NCBI RefSeq assembly: GCF_000021325.1
Contig: NC_011365.1
Location: forward strand, 3,190,001 to 3,254,000
Length of the DNA stretch: 64,000 nucleotides
Source: Gluconacetobacter diazotrophicus PA1 5
Lineage (GTDB): Bacteria > Pseudomonadota > Alphaproteobacteria > Acetobacterales > Acetobacteraceae
Direction of reading: 5' to 3'
Both the position numbers and the translations under genes were made by a program. Under the pieces are notes generated by a model. That model was not told the origin of the DNA. It made no database searches and saw only the letters and a list, made by a program, of their open reading frames with translations. Positions within the stretch are counted from its first letter, which is position 1. Every line of letters starts with the position of its first letter. Positions 25,053 through 34,500 of the stretch are shown here, in pieces.

Positions 25053-25469
25053 ATGGCATACTGGCTGGTGAAGTCCGAGCCCGACGCGTTTTCCTGGGAC
25101 CAGCAGGTGGCCAACGGCGTCGAGCCCTGGACCGGCGTGCGCAGCCATCAGGCGAAGCGCAACCTGATGGCGATGGCGCGCGGCGACCGCGCCTTCTTCT
25201 ATCACTCGAATATCGGCAAGGAGATCGTGGGCGTGGTCGAGATCGTCCGCGAAGCCTATCCGGACCCGACGGCGGAAAGCGGCGCCTGGGTCTGTGTCGA
25301 TGTCCGCGCGGTGGGGCCGATGCCCCACCCCGTCACGCTGGCGGCGATCAAGGCCGACCCGGACCTGGCCGACCTGGCGCTGGTGCGCCAGTCCCGCCTG
25401 TCCGTCGTGCCGGTCTCGGACACGCAATGGGGCCATTTATGCCGCATGGGCGGGTGGGGCGGCTCCTGA
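25053..25469 (+). CDS. EVE domain-containing protein
   Basis: A 138-residue EVE/thymocyte nuclear protein 1-like protein. AYWLVKSEPDAFSWDQQ and WTGVRSHQAKRNLMAMARGD at the start, FYHSNIGKEIVGVVEIV in the middle and DPDLADLALVRQSRLSVVPVS near the end are the family signature. EVE is a PUA-like fold thought to read modified bases in DNA or RNA. It follows the YciI gene by five bases. No restriction system lies next to it here, so it is a housekeeping-type copy. Confidence 0.92.
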   Translation: MAYWLVKSEPDAFSWDQQVANGVEPWTGVRSHQAKRNLMAMARGDRAFFYHSNIGKEIVGVVEIVREAYPDPTAESGAWVCVDVRAVGPMPHPVTLAAIKADPDLADLALVRQSRLSVVPVSDTQWGHLCRMGGWGGS

Positions 25470-25485
25470 CGGAGCCCCCTACCCG

Positions 25486-26049
25486 TCAGGGTTCGCCGGC
25501 GGCGCCTTCGGCACCGATCGCGTCGATGCCCCGGCCCGGCTGCCCCGCATAGGTCGAATACATGAACGACGCGTTGTAGGGCGGCTGTACCGGGGCGTCG
25601 AACTTGACCGGCACGCCGAACACGCTGAAGTGGGACGGCACGTCGTTGGGCCTGCGCGGGGTCTGGCGTGCCTCGATCGACGGCAGTCCCGGTCCCTGGA
25701 TGGCGGTCACGCGGGGGCTGTAGGCCTGCACGCTGACATCCTCGTCCTGCACGACCTGGTAGCCGTCGGGCGGCGGGGGCGCGGGCGGATTGTCGGGATC
25801 GACCCGCGGGTCGGCGGGCCGCGCCGCCGTACTGTTGCCAAGATTGGTTGTGCCAAGATTGGTTGAGATAGGTGCGTTCAGCCCACCCGTCTGCGCCGTC
25901 TGCGCCCCGGCATGGTGTTTCGGCGCGGCCTGTACCGGCGGCGCCACCACGGCCAGCGCCGTGCCGACGGCGAGGATGGCCAGGGCGGTCCGGCCCGTGC
26001 GCCGTCCGGCGCTCAGTCTGTTCATCTGCGTGTCCACCGGGACGTCCAT
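25486..26049 (-). CDS. Proline-rich secreted or periplasmic protein, function unknown
   Basis: A 187-residue protein I do not recognise. A signal-like N-terminus (RTALAILAVGTALAVVAPPV ending QAA) is followed by a low-complexity segment, NPPAPPPPDGY, then a compact C-terminal part with HFSVFGVPVKFDAPVQPPYN. AAGGAG about eight bases before the ATG at 26049 fixes the start; the same frame extends further upstream without a ribosome site. A perfect 15-base tandem duplication at 25836-25865 gives TNLGT-TNLGN in the protein. It is convergent with the EVE gene and divergent from ecsC; the 270 bases between holds only the two promoters as far as can be seen. Confidence 0.7.
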   Translation of the reverse strand: MDVPVDTQMNRLSAGRRTGRTALAILAVGTALAVVAPPVQAAPKHHAGAQTAQTGGLNAPISTNLGTTNLGNSTAARPADPRVDPDNPPAPPPPDGYQVVQDEDVSVQAYSPRVTAIQGPGLPSIEARQTPRRPNDVPSHFSVFGVPVKFDAPVQPPYNASFMYSTYAGQPGRGIDAIGAEGAAGEP

Positions 26050-26319
26050 CGGGTCTCTCCTTGCGTTCAGCCAATATGGAAGGGTGGTCAGGTCTCCCGG
26101 GGGCACGCGCATTTCGTCACGGCGGGGGCGCGCCGTCAGCCGCGGCGTCGGCATGGCGGCACTGCGTTCCTGACCATATACGGCGTGACGGCGGATTTGC
26201 GAGAGGGGTAATATCGTGGAAAAAGCGGCTACCGTCCCGATTGGCGGGGCATCGTGTATCTGCTGCCACGCCTGCCGTCCGGGCGGGTGGGGTCGCGTCA
26301 CTGGCAGGAGGGTTGGGGA

Positions 26320-27150
26320 ATGACCATTCAAACCGGGAGCGAGATCGCTCCGCTGGTGCTGGACGCCCCTGCGATCGCCGAATTGCAGAGCGCGCTGGAG
26401 AAGGTCGAATCGGGGCGCGGGGTCCTGGTGCGGCTGGCCGACCTGATGGGCGGCGCGGTGGGGCAGGCGGCGCGGCTGGGCCTGCGCGGGATCGGCATGG
26501 CGCCCGGCCTGCAGGCTAAGCTGAAGGGCATCGCCGAAACCGCGATCTCACGCGCCTTTGAAGTCGCCATCGTGGGCATGCATGCGCCCGACGCCGTACC
26601 GCTGACGCGCGACTCGGCCCCCGCGTGGCGGGCCCCGGCGGTCCAGGCGGCGGTGACCGTGTCCGGCGCGGTGGGCGGATTCGCCGGGCTGGCCGGGCTG
26701 GTGCCCGACGTCACCTTCACCACGCTGACCATCATGCGGGAAATCGCCCGCATCGCGCGTGAGGAGGGCGAGGACCTGTCCACCCCGGAATCCCGCCGTG
26801 CGTGCCTGGAAGTCTTCGCCCTGCGGGCCTTCCCGGTCGGCGCGACGGACGAAGAAAGCGAACTGGGTTATTTTTCGGCCCGGGCGATGCTGCGCGGCCG
26901 GCCGGTGGTCATGCTGGTGTCCGAGGTCGCGTCCCATTACGGGCTGGGCCTGTCGCGCAAGCTGGCGGTGCAGATGATGCCGGTGGCCGGCGCCCTGTGC
27001 GGCGCGTCGCTGAATGCGGCGTTCCTGGCGCACTACCGGGCGCTGGCGCGGGCGCATTTCACCATCCGGCGGCTGGAACGCGAACACGGCCCCGAAGTCC
27101 GCCGCACCGCGGAGTCGCTGCGCGCCGGGATGACCGGCGCGGCCTTCTGA
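26320..27150 (+). CDS. EcsC family protein
   Basis: A 276-residue protein of the EcsC family, whose Bacillus namesake is encoded with an ABC transporter but has no proven activity. The central VSGAVGGFAGLAGLVPDVTFTTLTIMREIARIAREEGEDL region is the family hallmark, including the hydrophobic hairpin, and DEESELGYFSARAML and SRKLAVQMMPVAGALCGASLNAAF follow. AGGAGG sits eight bases before the ATG at 26320. No ABC transporter is nearby, so the gene stands alone; its downstream neighbour is on the opposite strand. Confidence 0.88.
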   Translation: MTIQTGSEIAPLVLDAPAIAELQSALEKVESGRGVLVRLADLMGGAVGQAARLGLRGIGMAPGLQAKLKGIAETAISRAFEVAIVGMHAPDAVPLTRDSAPAWRAPAVQAAVTVSGAVGGFAGLAGLVPDVTFTTLTIMREIARIAREEGEDLSTPESRRACLEVFALRAFPVGATDEESELGYFSARAMLRGRPVVMLVSEVASHYGLGLSRKLAVQMMPVAGALCGASLNAAFLAHYRALARAHFTIRRLEREHGPEVRRTAESLRAGMTGAAF

Positions 27151-27160
27151 CGGCGCGCAA

Positions 27161-27334
27161 TTACGGACCGGCGCGCCGCAGGGCGTTCCGGGCCGCCACG
27201 ATCACGGCCACCCCCAGATAGAACCCGATCATGGTGCGGGCCATGCCCGCGTAATGGGGGGCCGCCACCATCAGGGCGATGGCGGCCAGGCAGCCGGTCA
27301 GGCAGGCGAACAGGAAGGTCAGGCGGGGCTGCAT
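27161..27334 (-). CDS. 57-residue two-helix membrane protein
   Basis: A short gene just downstream of the 2-hydroxyacid dehydrogenase (13 bases after its stop) with GGAGG four bases before the ATG. The product has two hydrophobic segments, roughly residues 5-25 (LTFLFACLTGCLAAIALMVA) and 33-48 (RTMIGFYLGVAVIVAA), and ends in a basic tail (RNALRRAGP). Function is unknown. Codon use and the good ribosome site argue that it is real despite its size. Confidence 0.65.
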   Translation of the reverse strand: MQPRLTFLFACLTGCLAAIALMVAAPHYAGMARTMIGFYLGVAVIVAARNALRRAGP

Positions 27335-27347
27335 GGCGGCCTCCGTG

Positions 27348-28322
27348 TCAGACGGGAACGGGGGTGACGGCCGGGCCGCCGGCCAGCACCGCGTCGATAT
27401 TGTCCAGCGCCAGCATGCCCATGCCGGTGCGGGTTTCCAGCGTGGCGCTGCCCATGTGCGGGGTCAGGAACACGTTCGACAGCGCCAGGAAGCGCGGGTC
27501 GGGGTGCGGTTCGTTGCGGTAGACGTCCAGCCCGGCCGCCGCCAGGTGCCCGTCGGACAGGGCGGCGATCAGCGCGTCCTCGTCCACCAGGCTGCCGCGC
27601 GCCGCGTTGACGAAGATCGCGCCCCGGGGCAGTCGCGCCAGCAGGTCGGCGGTAATGACCGGGGGGGCGCCCTTGCTGCCGGGCATGTGCAGGGTCAGGA
27701 TATCGCAGTGCGGCAGCATGTCGCGCATGTCGGAGAAATAGGTGGCGCCCTGTTCCAGGTCCGGCGCCAGGCGGCGCCGGTTGGAATACAGGACCTTCAT
27801 GTCGAAGCCCCGCGCCCGCCGGGCGACGGCGCGGCCGATCCGCCCCATGCCGATGATGCCCAGGGTCTTGCCCGTGACGCGGGTGCCCAGCATTTCCTCC
27901 ATGCCCAGCGACCGGCCCCACCCCCCGCGCATGACCGACAGATACTCCGCGCCGCGCCGGGCGGCGGCCAGGATCAGCATCATCGTCAGGTCGGCATTGC
28001 AGTCCGTCAGCACGTCGGGCGTGTAGGTCAGCGCCCACCCGCGCGCGACGATGGCGGGAATGTCCAGGTGATCGGTGCCCACGCTGATGGTGGCGATGAC
28101 GCGCACGCTGTCCGGCAGGGCGGCGACCGTGGCGGCCGAAACCGGGGTGCTGCTGGTGACCAGCACCGCGTCGGGGCGGAAATCGCGCGCCAGCGCGACC
28201 AGTTCGTCCGCCGTCAGCTTGTGGTCGGGCGCGGGCGGGGTGTCGTAGTCGCGCGCGATCCGCGCGGCGACGGCGTCCGGCAGGCGCTGGGAATGGATCA
28301 GGCGGGGGCGCGTCCGCGACAT
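27348..28322 (-). CDS. D-isomer-specific 2-hydroxyacid dehydrogenase (glyoxylate/hydroxypyruvate reductase type)
   Basis: A 324-residue NAD(P)-dependent enzyme. The nucleotide loop is GMGRIG (158-163), the basic residue patch SNRRR after the second strand suggests NADP preference, and the catalytic residues are Arg242 (NAARGSLVDEDAL), Glu271 (RNEPHPDP) and His289 (LTPHMGSAT). SVGTDHLDIPA is the substrate loop. These features fit glyoxylate/hydroxypyruvate reductases, though 2-ketogluconate reductase, common in acetic acid bacteria, is a close alternative. The ATG at 28322 has AAGG upstream. It is divergent from aat and is followed by a small membrane protein gene. Confidence 0.9.
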   Translation of the reverse strand: MSRTRPRLIHSQRLPDAVAARIARDYDTPPAPDHKLTADELVALARDFRPDAVLVTSSTPVSAATVAALPDSVRVIATISVGTDHLDIPAIVARGWALTYTPDVLTDCNADLTMMLILAAARRGAEYLSVMRGGWGRSLGMEEMLGTRVTGKTLGIIGMGRIGRAVARRARGFDMKVLYSNRRRLAPDLEQGATYFSDMRDMLPHCDILTLHMPGSKGAPPVITADLLARLPRGAIFVNAARGSLVDEDALIAALSDGHLAAAGLDVYRNEPHPDPRFLALSNVFLTPHMGSATLETRTGMGMLALDNIDAVLAGGPAVTPVPV

Positions 28323-28444
28323 GGATGGACCTTTTTTGACAGGTGCGGTGGATCCCGCTGCTGTATCAGGATGCAATCATTGCCGGGCATGACCGGGCCG
28401 TGTCCAGACACCGGATGCGGCGGGGGCAGGGAAGAGGGGGCGTG

Positions 28445-29128
28445 ATGACGGACGGCGAGGGGATGGCGATTACCCCCGACATCATGCTCCGTGCCTATTC
28501 GATCGGGCTGTTTCCCATGGCGCCGGACGCGGAATCGGCGCATCTGGACTGGTACGACCCGGACATGCGCGGCATCCTGCCGCTGGACGCCTTCCACGTG
28601 CCGCGCCGCCTGCTGCGCACCGTGCTGTCCGATCGCTTCGACATCGTCGCCGACCGGCATTTCGAAGCGACGATCCGCGCCTGCGCCGCCCCCGCGCCGG
28701 GGCGGGAGACGACGTGGATCAACGAACGGATCGTGCGCCTGTTCTGCGACCTGCATGACATGGGATATGCCCACAGCGTGGAAAGCTGGCAGGACGGCGT
28801 GCTGGTCGGCGGCCTGTATGGGGTCGCGATCGGGGGCGCGTTCTTCGGGGAAAGCATGTTCAGCCGCAGGACCGACGCCTCGAAGGCCGCGCTGGTGTCG
28901 CTGGTGGCGCGGCTGCGGATCGGCGGGTTCGCGCTGCTCGACACCCAGTTCGGCACCGCGCACCTGGCCCGGTTCGGCGGCATCGAAATCCCCGCCTGGC
29001 GGTACAAGCGGCGCCTGGCGCGCGCGCTGGCCCTGCCGGCGCGCTGGCCGGGGGAGGGCGAGGCCATCCGCCGCGAAATCGCCGCCATGCGTCCCGCGGC
29101 GACCGGCCATCCGCCGGACGGTCCCTGA
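28445..29128 (+). CDS. aat: Leucyl/phenylalanyl-tRNA--protein transferase
   Basis: A 227-residue Aat, which adds Leu or Phe from tRNA to N-terminal Arg/Lys of proteins, marking them for ClpS/ClpAP. AYSIGLFPMAPDAE at the start, TTWINERIV, YAHSVESWQDGVLVGGLYGV, FFGESMFSR and ALLDTQFGTAHLARFGG are all signature blocks. The ATG at 28445 has a purine-rich GAAGAGGGGG before it; longer in-frame reading from 28343 overlaps the divergent dehydrogenase promoter and lacks family similarity. No clp genes are in the window. Confidence 0.94.
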   Translation: MTDGEGMAITPDIMLRAYSIGLFPMAPDAESAHLDWYDPDMRGILPLDAFHVPRRLLRTVLSDRFDIVADRHFEATIRACAAPAPGRETTWINERIVRLFCDLHDMGYAHSVESWQDGVLVGGLYGVAIGGAFFGESMFSRRTDASKAALVSLVARLRIGGFALLDTQFGTAHLARFGGIEIPAWRYKRRLARALALPARWPGEGEAIRREIAAMRPAATGHPPDGP

Positions 29129-29209
29129 ATGGCGGCGCACGATTTCCCTGTTGCGGCGGAAGGGGATAGAACTGACGGCAGGACAGAAGCACACGAGGGA
29201 GGCAGGTTC

Positions 29210-29881
29210 ATGACCCATCCGACGACAGGCCGCGCCATGTCGCTGGCGATGCTGGCCGGGGTGGCTGTGGCGTTCGGCGCGGCCGCGCCGGCCCATGCCC
29301 AGAACGACGCGCATCCGCCGCTGGCCCCGGCGCGCGACGTGCAGGTCGAATACAACGTGCAGCCCGATGGCGCGCCGGCCCCCAAGGCGATCCAGACCTG
29401 GTTCACCGCCAATGGCGGCATGATGCGCATCGACAGCCCCGAGGGCCTGGGTTCGACCATCCTGGACCGCGCGGCGCGGCAGGTGACGATCGTGCTGAAC
29501 AAGCAGAAGGTCTACACGCAGCTCGATGCCCGGAACGGCATCCGCAATCCGTTCCTGCTGGACCTGTCGATGCAGTTCACCCGTAAGGGTACGGGCCAGG
29601 TCGCGGGCCTGGCCTGCACCGTATGGGATATCGTCTCCGGCCGGGGAACCGCCACCGCCTGCGTGACCGACGACGGCGTGATCCTGCGCGAGGACGGGGT
29701 GGACGGCGACGGCATGAAGGGGCGGCTGGAGGCCACCAAGGTGACCTACGGCCCCCTTCCCGTCAGCCTGTTCCAGCCGCCTCAGGGCTATCAGCTCGTC
29801 ATGCGGCATCGCGTCGCCCCCTCGCACGATGTGGGCGGCGGCCAGCCCGTGACCGGCGGGGCGGCCCAGCCCAACCCATGA
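29210..29881 (+). CDS. Secreted protein, first of a tandem paralogous pair
   Basis: A 223-residue exported protein with a signal peptide ending AAPAHAQ (about residue 31). The mature part reads as an antiparallel beta protein: VQVEYNVQ, MMRIDSPEG, LNKQKVYTQL, then GLACTVWDIVSGRGTATACVTDDGVILRED with two cysteines that could pair. It resembles DUF4412-like periplasmic proteins of unknown function. GGGAGG lies before the ATG at 29210. Its stop overlaps the next gene's ATG (ATGA), and the next product repeats the same architecture, so the pair probably arose by duplication. Confidence 0.72.
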   Translation: MTHPTTGRAMSLAMLAGVAVAFGAAAPAHAQNDAHPPLAPARDVQVEYNVQPDGAPAPKAIQTWFTANGGMMRIDSPEGLGSTILDRAARQVTIVLNKQKVYTQLDARNGIRNPFLLDLSMQFTRKGTGQVAGLACTVWDIVSGRGTATACVTDDGVILREDGVDGDGMKGRLEATKVTYGPLPVSLFQPPQGYQLVMRHRVAPSHDVGGGQPVTGGAAQPNP

Positions 29882-30489
29882 TCCACCCCATGATCCGGCG
29901 TATGATCCGGCCCGTGGTGGGGACCGTGGTACCGGCCCTGCTGATGGCGCTGGCGGCGGGCGCGTCCCCCGCGCGGGCCGCAGATGATGCGCCGTTCGTC
30001 ACGCCGCAGCAGGATGTGGACGTCACCTATGTCATCGCCTCGCCCGACCCGACCATCCCGTCGGTGCACCAGCGCATGCGCTGGTCCGACCATGCGCGGC
30101 GGCAGCGGATCGACCCCGAGGGATCGGCCACCTACATGATCACCGATTACGGGACGCGCAGCCTGAACGTGATCGACCTGGCCCACGGGGCCCGCACCGT
30201 GATCCCGGCACCGGGCCCGGCGCTGACGCAGCCGGGCCAGCGGGCGGCGGGAAACTGGTCGCGCGGGGCGACGATGCTGGTTGCCGGCCAGCCCTGCACC
30301 GTATGGCAGACGCATGACACGGACGGCCAGGCCAGCGAGGTCTGCTACAGCGACGACGGCGTGATGATGCAGGCCATGCAGGGCGCGCGCATCGTGGTGC
30401 GGGCCGAAAGCGTGGCCCGGACGGCCCAGCCCGACTCCGTCTTCGCCATTCCCGCCGGGCTGAAGGAGGTCGCCGCCGCGCATCCGTGA
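29878..30489 (+). CDS. Secreted protein, second of a tandem paralogous pair
   Basis: A 203-residue exported protein coupled to the preceding gene by ATGA. The signal peptide is preceded by an odd Met/Ile/Arg repeat (MIHPMIRRMIRP), then VVPALLMALAAGASPARA. The mature part follows the same plan as its neighbour: VDVTYVIASP, HARRQRIDPEGSATYMI, and GQPCTVWQTHDTDGQASEVCYSDDGVMM, with the two cysteines in register (CTVW...C.(S/T)DDGV). Function is unknown. The paired organisation suggests that the two proteins may form a complex or share a ligand. Confidence 0.72.
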   Translation: MIHPMIRRMIRPVVGTVVPALLMALAAGASPARAADDAPFVTPQQDVDVTYVIASPDPTIPSVHQRMRWSDHARRQRIDPEGSATYMITDYGTRSLNVIDLAHGARTVIPAPGPALTQPGQRAAGNWSRGATMLVAGQPCTVWQTHDTDGQASEVCYSDDGVMMQAMQGARIVVRAESVARTAQPDSVFAIPAGLKEVAAAHP

Positions 30490-30611
30490 CAGTTTGTCAC
30501 GGGAATGCGGCAGGACTGCCCGCAAATCGCCATCAGGGTCGTCTTTCCTGCATCGTGAAGCGGGGGGCGGGCTTCGGCCCCACCCTCCGCGCGATGGAAA
30601 GGAGTGCGATC

Positions 30612-30965
30612 ATGCGCAGGATGGCTCGTCTTCTGCTGGCGGTTCCCGTACTGGCCGGCGGCCTGGCCGCGGCGGCACCCGCGGCGCATGCCGGCTGGCG
30701 CGACCATGGATGGGGCGGCGGTCGCGGCTGGCATGATCATGGCTGGGACCGGCACGGCTGGGGTCGGCCCGGGTGGGGCGGACCCGGCTATTATCGTCGC
30801 GGCTACGGCCCCGGCGGGGCCTTTGTCGGCGGACTGATCGGCGGGGCGCTGATCGGCGCGGCCGGAACCGCCATCGCGGCCCAGGCCTATGCGCCGCCTC
30901 CGCCTCCGCCACCCCCGCCGGTGGCGTACGTCCAGCCCTACGGATACGGCTATCCGGGCTATTGA
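30612..30965 (+). CDS. Small secreted Gly/Tyr/His-rich protein with polyproline stretch
   Basis: A 117-residue protein with AAGGAG seven bases before the ATG at 30612 and a signal peptide ending APAAHAG. The mature part begins with repeated HGWG/GGRGW units rich in Gly, Trp, His and Arg, followed by a glycine-zipper-like stretch (GGAFVGGLIGGALIGAAGTAIAA) and a nine-proline run before VAYVQPYGYGYPGY. Glycine-zipper proteins of this style are envelope-associated; the exact role is unknown. It stands alone between an upstream gene on the same strand (122-base gap) and the convergent bcp. Confidence 0.68.
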   Translation: MRRMARLLLAVPVLAGGLAAAAPAAHAGWRDHGWGGGRGWHDHGWDRHGWGRPGWGGPGYYRRGYGPGGAFVGGLIGGALIGAAGTAIAAQAYAPPPPPPPPPVAYVQPYGYGYPGY

Positions 30966-30994
30966 GGCCTGGCGGTGAGGCCCGGCGGCGGCGG

Positions 30995-31480
30995 TCAGAG
31001 GGTGGCCGCCGCCGTCATGACCTCGGCGACATGCCCCGGCACCTTGACGTTGCGCCAGGTCCGTACCAGCCGGCCTTCGGCGTCGACCAGGAAGGTCGCG
31101 CGTTCGATGCCCATGTATTTCCGTCCGTACTGGGATTTTTCGACCCAGACGCCGTACGCTTCCGTCACCGTGCCGGTGGCGTCGGAGGCCAGCGGGAAAT
31201 CCAGGCCCTGCTTGTCGGCGAAGGTGTCGATGGCCTTCATCGAATCCCGCGACACGCCGATGACCGGGATGCCGGTGCCCCCCAGGGCCGCCAGGGCTTC
31301 CTGGAAGCCGCAGGCCTCGGTGGTGCAGCCCGGGGTGCTGGCCTTGGGGTAGAAATACAGGATGAAGGGTCGGCCGCGCATGTCCGCCAGGCGGACATGC
31401 CGCCCCCGGCTGGCCGGCATGTCGAAATCCGGCACGGGCGCGCCCGGGGCGGGGAAAGTCGGGGTGGTGCTGTCCGGCAT
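30995..31480 (-). CDS. bcp: Thioredoxin-dependent thiol peroxidase (Bcp/PrxQ)
   Basis: A 161-residue atypical 2-Cys peroxiredoxin that reduces hydroperoxides. YFYPKASTPGCTTEACGFQ contains the peroxidatic Cys52 and the resolving Cys57 spaced five residues apart, as in the alpha-helical PrxQ type. PVIGVSRDS and KYMGIERATFLVDAEG are the other conserved blocks. It starts 24 bases downstream of glnE on the same strand and may be cotranscribed with it. Confidence 0.93.
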   Translation of the reverse strand: MPDSTTPTFPAPGAPVPDFDMPASRGRHVRLADMRGRPFILYFYPKASTPGCTTEACGFQEALAALGGTGIPVIGVSRDSMKAIDTFADKQGLDFPLASDATGTVTEAYGVWVEKSQYGRKYMGIERATFLVDAEGRLVRTWRNVKVPGHVAEVMTAAATL

Positions 31481-31504
31481 CGTCGTCCTCCGTTTTCGTC
31501 CCTT

Positions 31505-34500
31505 CTACTTCGCCGCCTTTGCCGGCCCCTGCAAGTCCGCTTCGACCGGCCCGATCAGGGTTACGAAGGCCGCGCGCACCGCCCGGGCCTGCGCGTCCAT
31601 GCGGGCCAGCGCGTCCTCGATCGAATCGGCCCCGATCTCGTGCAGCAGGATGTCGCGCATGGCGGGGGTCATCGTGGCCGACGGGTCCGCCGGCGGGCGG
31701 GTGCCGAACAGGATGCGCAGCATGCTCAGCACCGATCGCCAGGAACGGTCCGCGCGCACCAGCATGCGGCCCAGTTCCGGGTCCAGGTCCCCCTGCTTCA
31801 CCAGCCGGCCCAGCGCCAGGCGCGTGCAGGGGTCGCGGGCCTCGCGCGTGCCGGCCACCAGTTGCAGGGCCTGCGCGATGAATTCGACATCCATCAGCCC
31901 GCCGGGACGGCGGCGGATATCCCACGGGCCGGTGGCGGGCAGTTCGCGCGCCACCCGCTGGCGCATGGCCCGCGTGTCCTCCAGCGTCGCCTTGCGCGCC
32001 CGTGCGGTGTGGCGGCGTCCGTCCAGCGCGGTGTCGATGGCCGTGCGCAGGGCCTGGACCATGGCCGGCGGCCCGGCGACGACCCGGGCCCGGGTCAGGG
32101 CCATCCGTTCCCACGTCCAGGCGCTTTCGGCGTGATAGCGGCGGAAGGCCCCCAGCGACAGCGCGACCGGCCCCTTGGACCCGGAGGGACGCAGCCGCAT
32201 GTCCACCTCGTATAACGGCCCCTCCGGCCCCGGGGCGGTCAGCGCGCCGATGAAGGCATGGGCCAGCCGCACGAAATACTGCCCGGTGGGCACCGCGCGC
32301 GGCGGCGGGCCGTCGTCGTCGCCCGGCACACCGCGGGGGCGGGCGGACACCACGCTGTCGGTGATGTCGTCGGGGTGGTCGAAGACCAGCATCAGGTCCA
32401 GGTCCGACCCCGGCATCATTTCGCGCGATCCGGCCTTGCCCAGCACCATGACCGCCATCGCGCCCCCGGGCACGCGGCCGTAGCGGCGGTGATGTTCGTC
32501 GGTCACGGTCTTCAGCAGGCCGCGAATCACCGCGTCGGCCAGGGCGGTGCGCGCGCGGCTGGCGGTATCCTCGTCCATCCGGTGTTCCAGCCGGGCGCTG
32601 GACAGGCGGAATTCCTCGCTGCGGACCAGGGCGCGCAGGATCGGCAGCACCCGTTCGGTCGATTGCGCCTCCGCCACGTGCTGGCGCACCAGCCGCGCGG
32701 GCGGGATGGCGGCGGCGTCCTCGTCCTCCTCGCCGGTTTCCAGCAGCCCTTCCAGCGCCGACGGCGTTTCGGCCAGGTGGTTCGCCAGGAAGGGCGATCC
32801 GTCCAGGATGGTGGCGATCCGGTCGATCAGCGCGGGGTTGCGTTCCAGCAGCGACAGGAACTGCACCCCGGCCCATTGCCGCGCCAGGATGGCGTCGAAC
32901 CCCCGCAGGCAGGCCAGCGGGTCGCGCCGCTGCCCGAAGCGGGCCAGGATCGCGGGCAGCAGCCGGCGCAGCAGGGTGCGCGCGCGGTCCGACCGCAGGG
33001 CACGCAGGCGGTTGCCGGACCAGCGCTGCAGCAGCGCCAGCGCGTCGGGAATGTCGGTCCCGGCGAAGCCGGCCCGGCGCAGGTCCTCGGCCAGGTCCTC
33101 GGCCTGCGGATCGACCGAGGCGCCGGCGCCGCTGGGTTCGGCGAACTGTCCTTCGAAGATGCGGCGCGATTCCTGCATGATCGGCAGCATCATGGCGGCC
33201 ATCGCGCGGCCGCTTTCCTCTTCCATGAAGGTGGCGAAGGCATCGAAGGCCTCGCGCGTCGCGGGCAGGCGGTGGGTCTGGTGGTCGGCCTGCATCTGCA
33301 GCCGGTGTTCGGCCCGGCGCAGCATGCGATAGGTGCGCGACAGGCTTTCGCCCTGGGCGCGGGGCAGCACGCCCGCCCGCACCAGCCGGCGCAGCGCGCC
33401 CAGCGTGGTCGGGTCGCGCAGTTCGGGCTTGCGGCCGCCCCAGACCAGTTGCCCCGCCTGGGCGACGAATTCGACCTCGCGGATGCCGCCCTGGCCCAGC
33501 TTCAGGTCGTGACCCATCAGCCAGTCGCGGGCCTGGCGCGGGTCGTGGACGCCCAGGTCGGTCAGGCGCGACAGGCCGACATGGCCGGCATTGCGATGCC
33601 GGTCGATTCGCGCCTTCATGTCGTGCAGGTCGTCGATGACCGCGAAATCCAGGTGACGGCGCCAGACGAAGGGCCGGATCGCGGTCAGGAAGCGCCGGCC
33701 GGCGGCGATGTCCCCGGCGACGGGACGGGCCTTGGTCATCGCGGCGCGCTCCCACGTCTGGCCCATGCTTTCGTAGTAGGTGATTCCGGCGGGAAACGGG
33801 ATGGCGGGCGGCGTCGCGGACGGGTCGGGACGCAGGCGCAGGTCGGTACGAAACACGTAGCCGTCGGCATCCCGCGCTTCCATCAGGCCGACAAGGTCGC
33901 TAGTCATGCGGACAAAGATCCGGCGCAGATCCTCGCGCCCCGGGTGGCAGTCCGGGTCGTACAGCACGATCAGGTCGATATCCGAGGAGTAGTTCAGTTC
34001 CCGCGCCCCCAGCTTTCCCATGGCCAGGACCACGAAGCCGCTGCCCCGCGTGGGGTGTCCGGGGTCCCGCAGCACGATCTGGCCGGTATCGTGCGCCGAG
34101 CGCAGCAGATGCCTGACCGCGGCATCCAGCGCCGCCTCGGCCAGGCGGCTGAGGGCCAGCGTGACCTGTTCCAGCGTCCACATGCCGCCGATATCGGCCA
34201 GGGCGATGGCCAGTGCCGCGTGCCGCTTGGCCGCGCGCAGCGTCGCCGCGATCCGGGGGCGGTCGTCGCGCGGCGTCAGGGCGGCCAGCCCCGCCAGTAC
34301 CGCCGCCATGGCCCGGTCCGGTCCCTCGGCCAGCAGCAGGGCGAAGGGCTCGGGATCGCGGCGGACCAGCCCCGCCAGGTACGGGCTGTTGCCACCCAGG
34401 GATTCCAGCAGCGCGGTCACGCTGCCAGCCCGCAGCAGGGCGGGGTCCAGCGCATGGTCGTGCCAGATCGCCTCCATGTCCTCGCACAGCAGGCCGGCGC

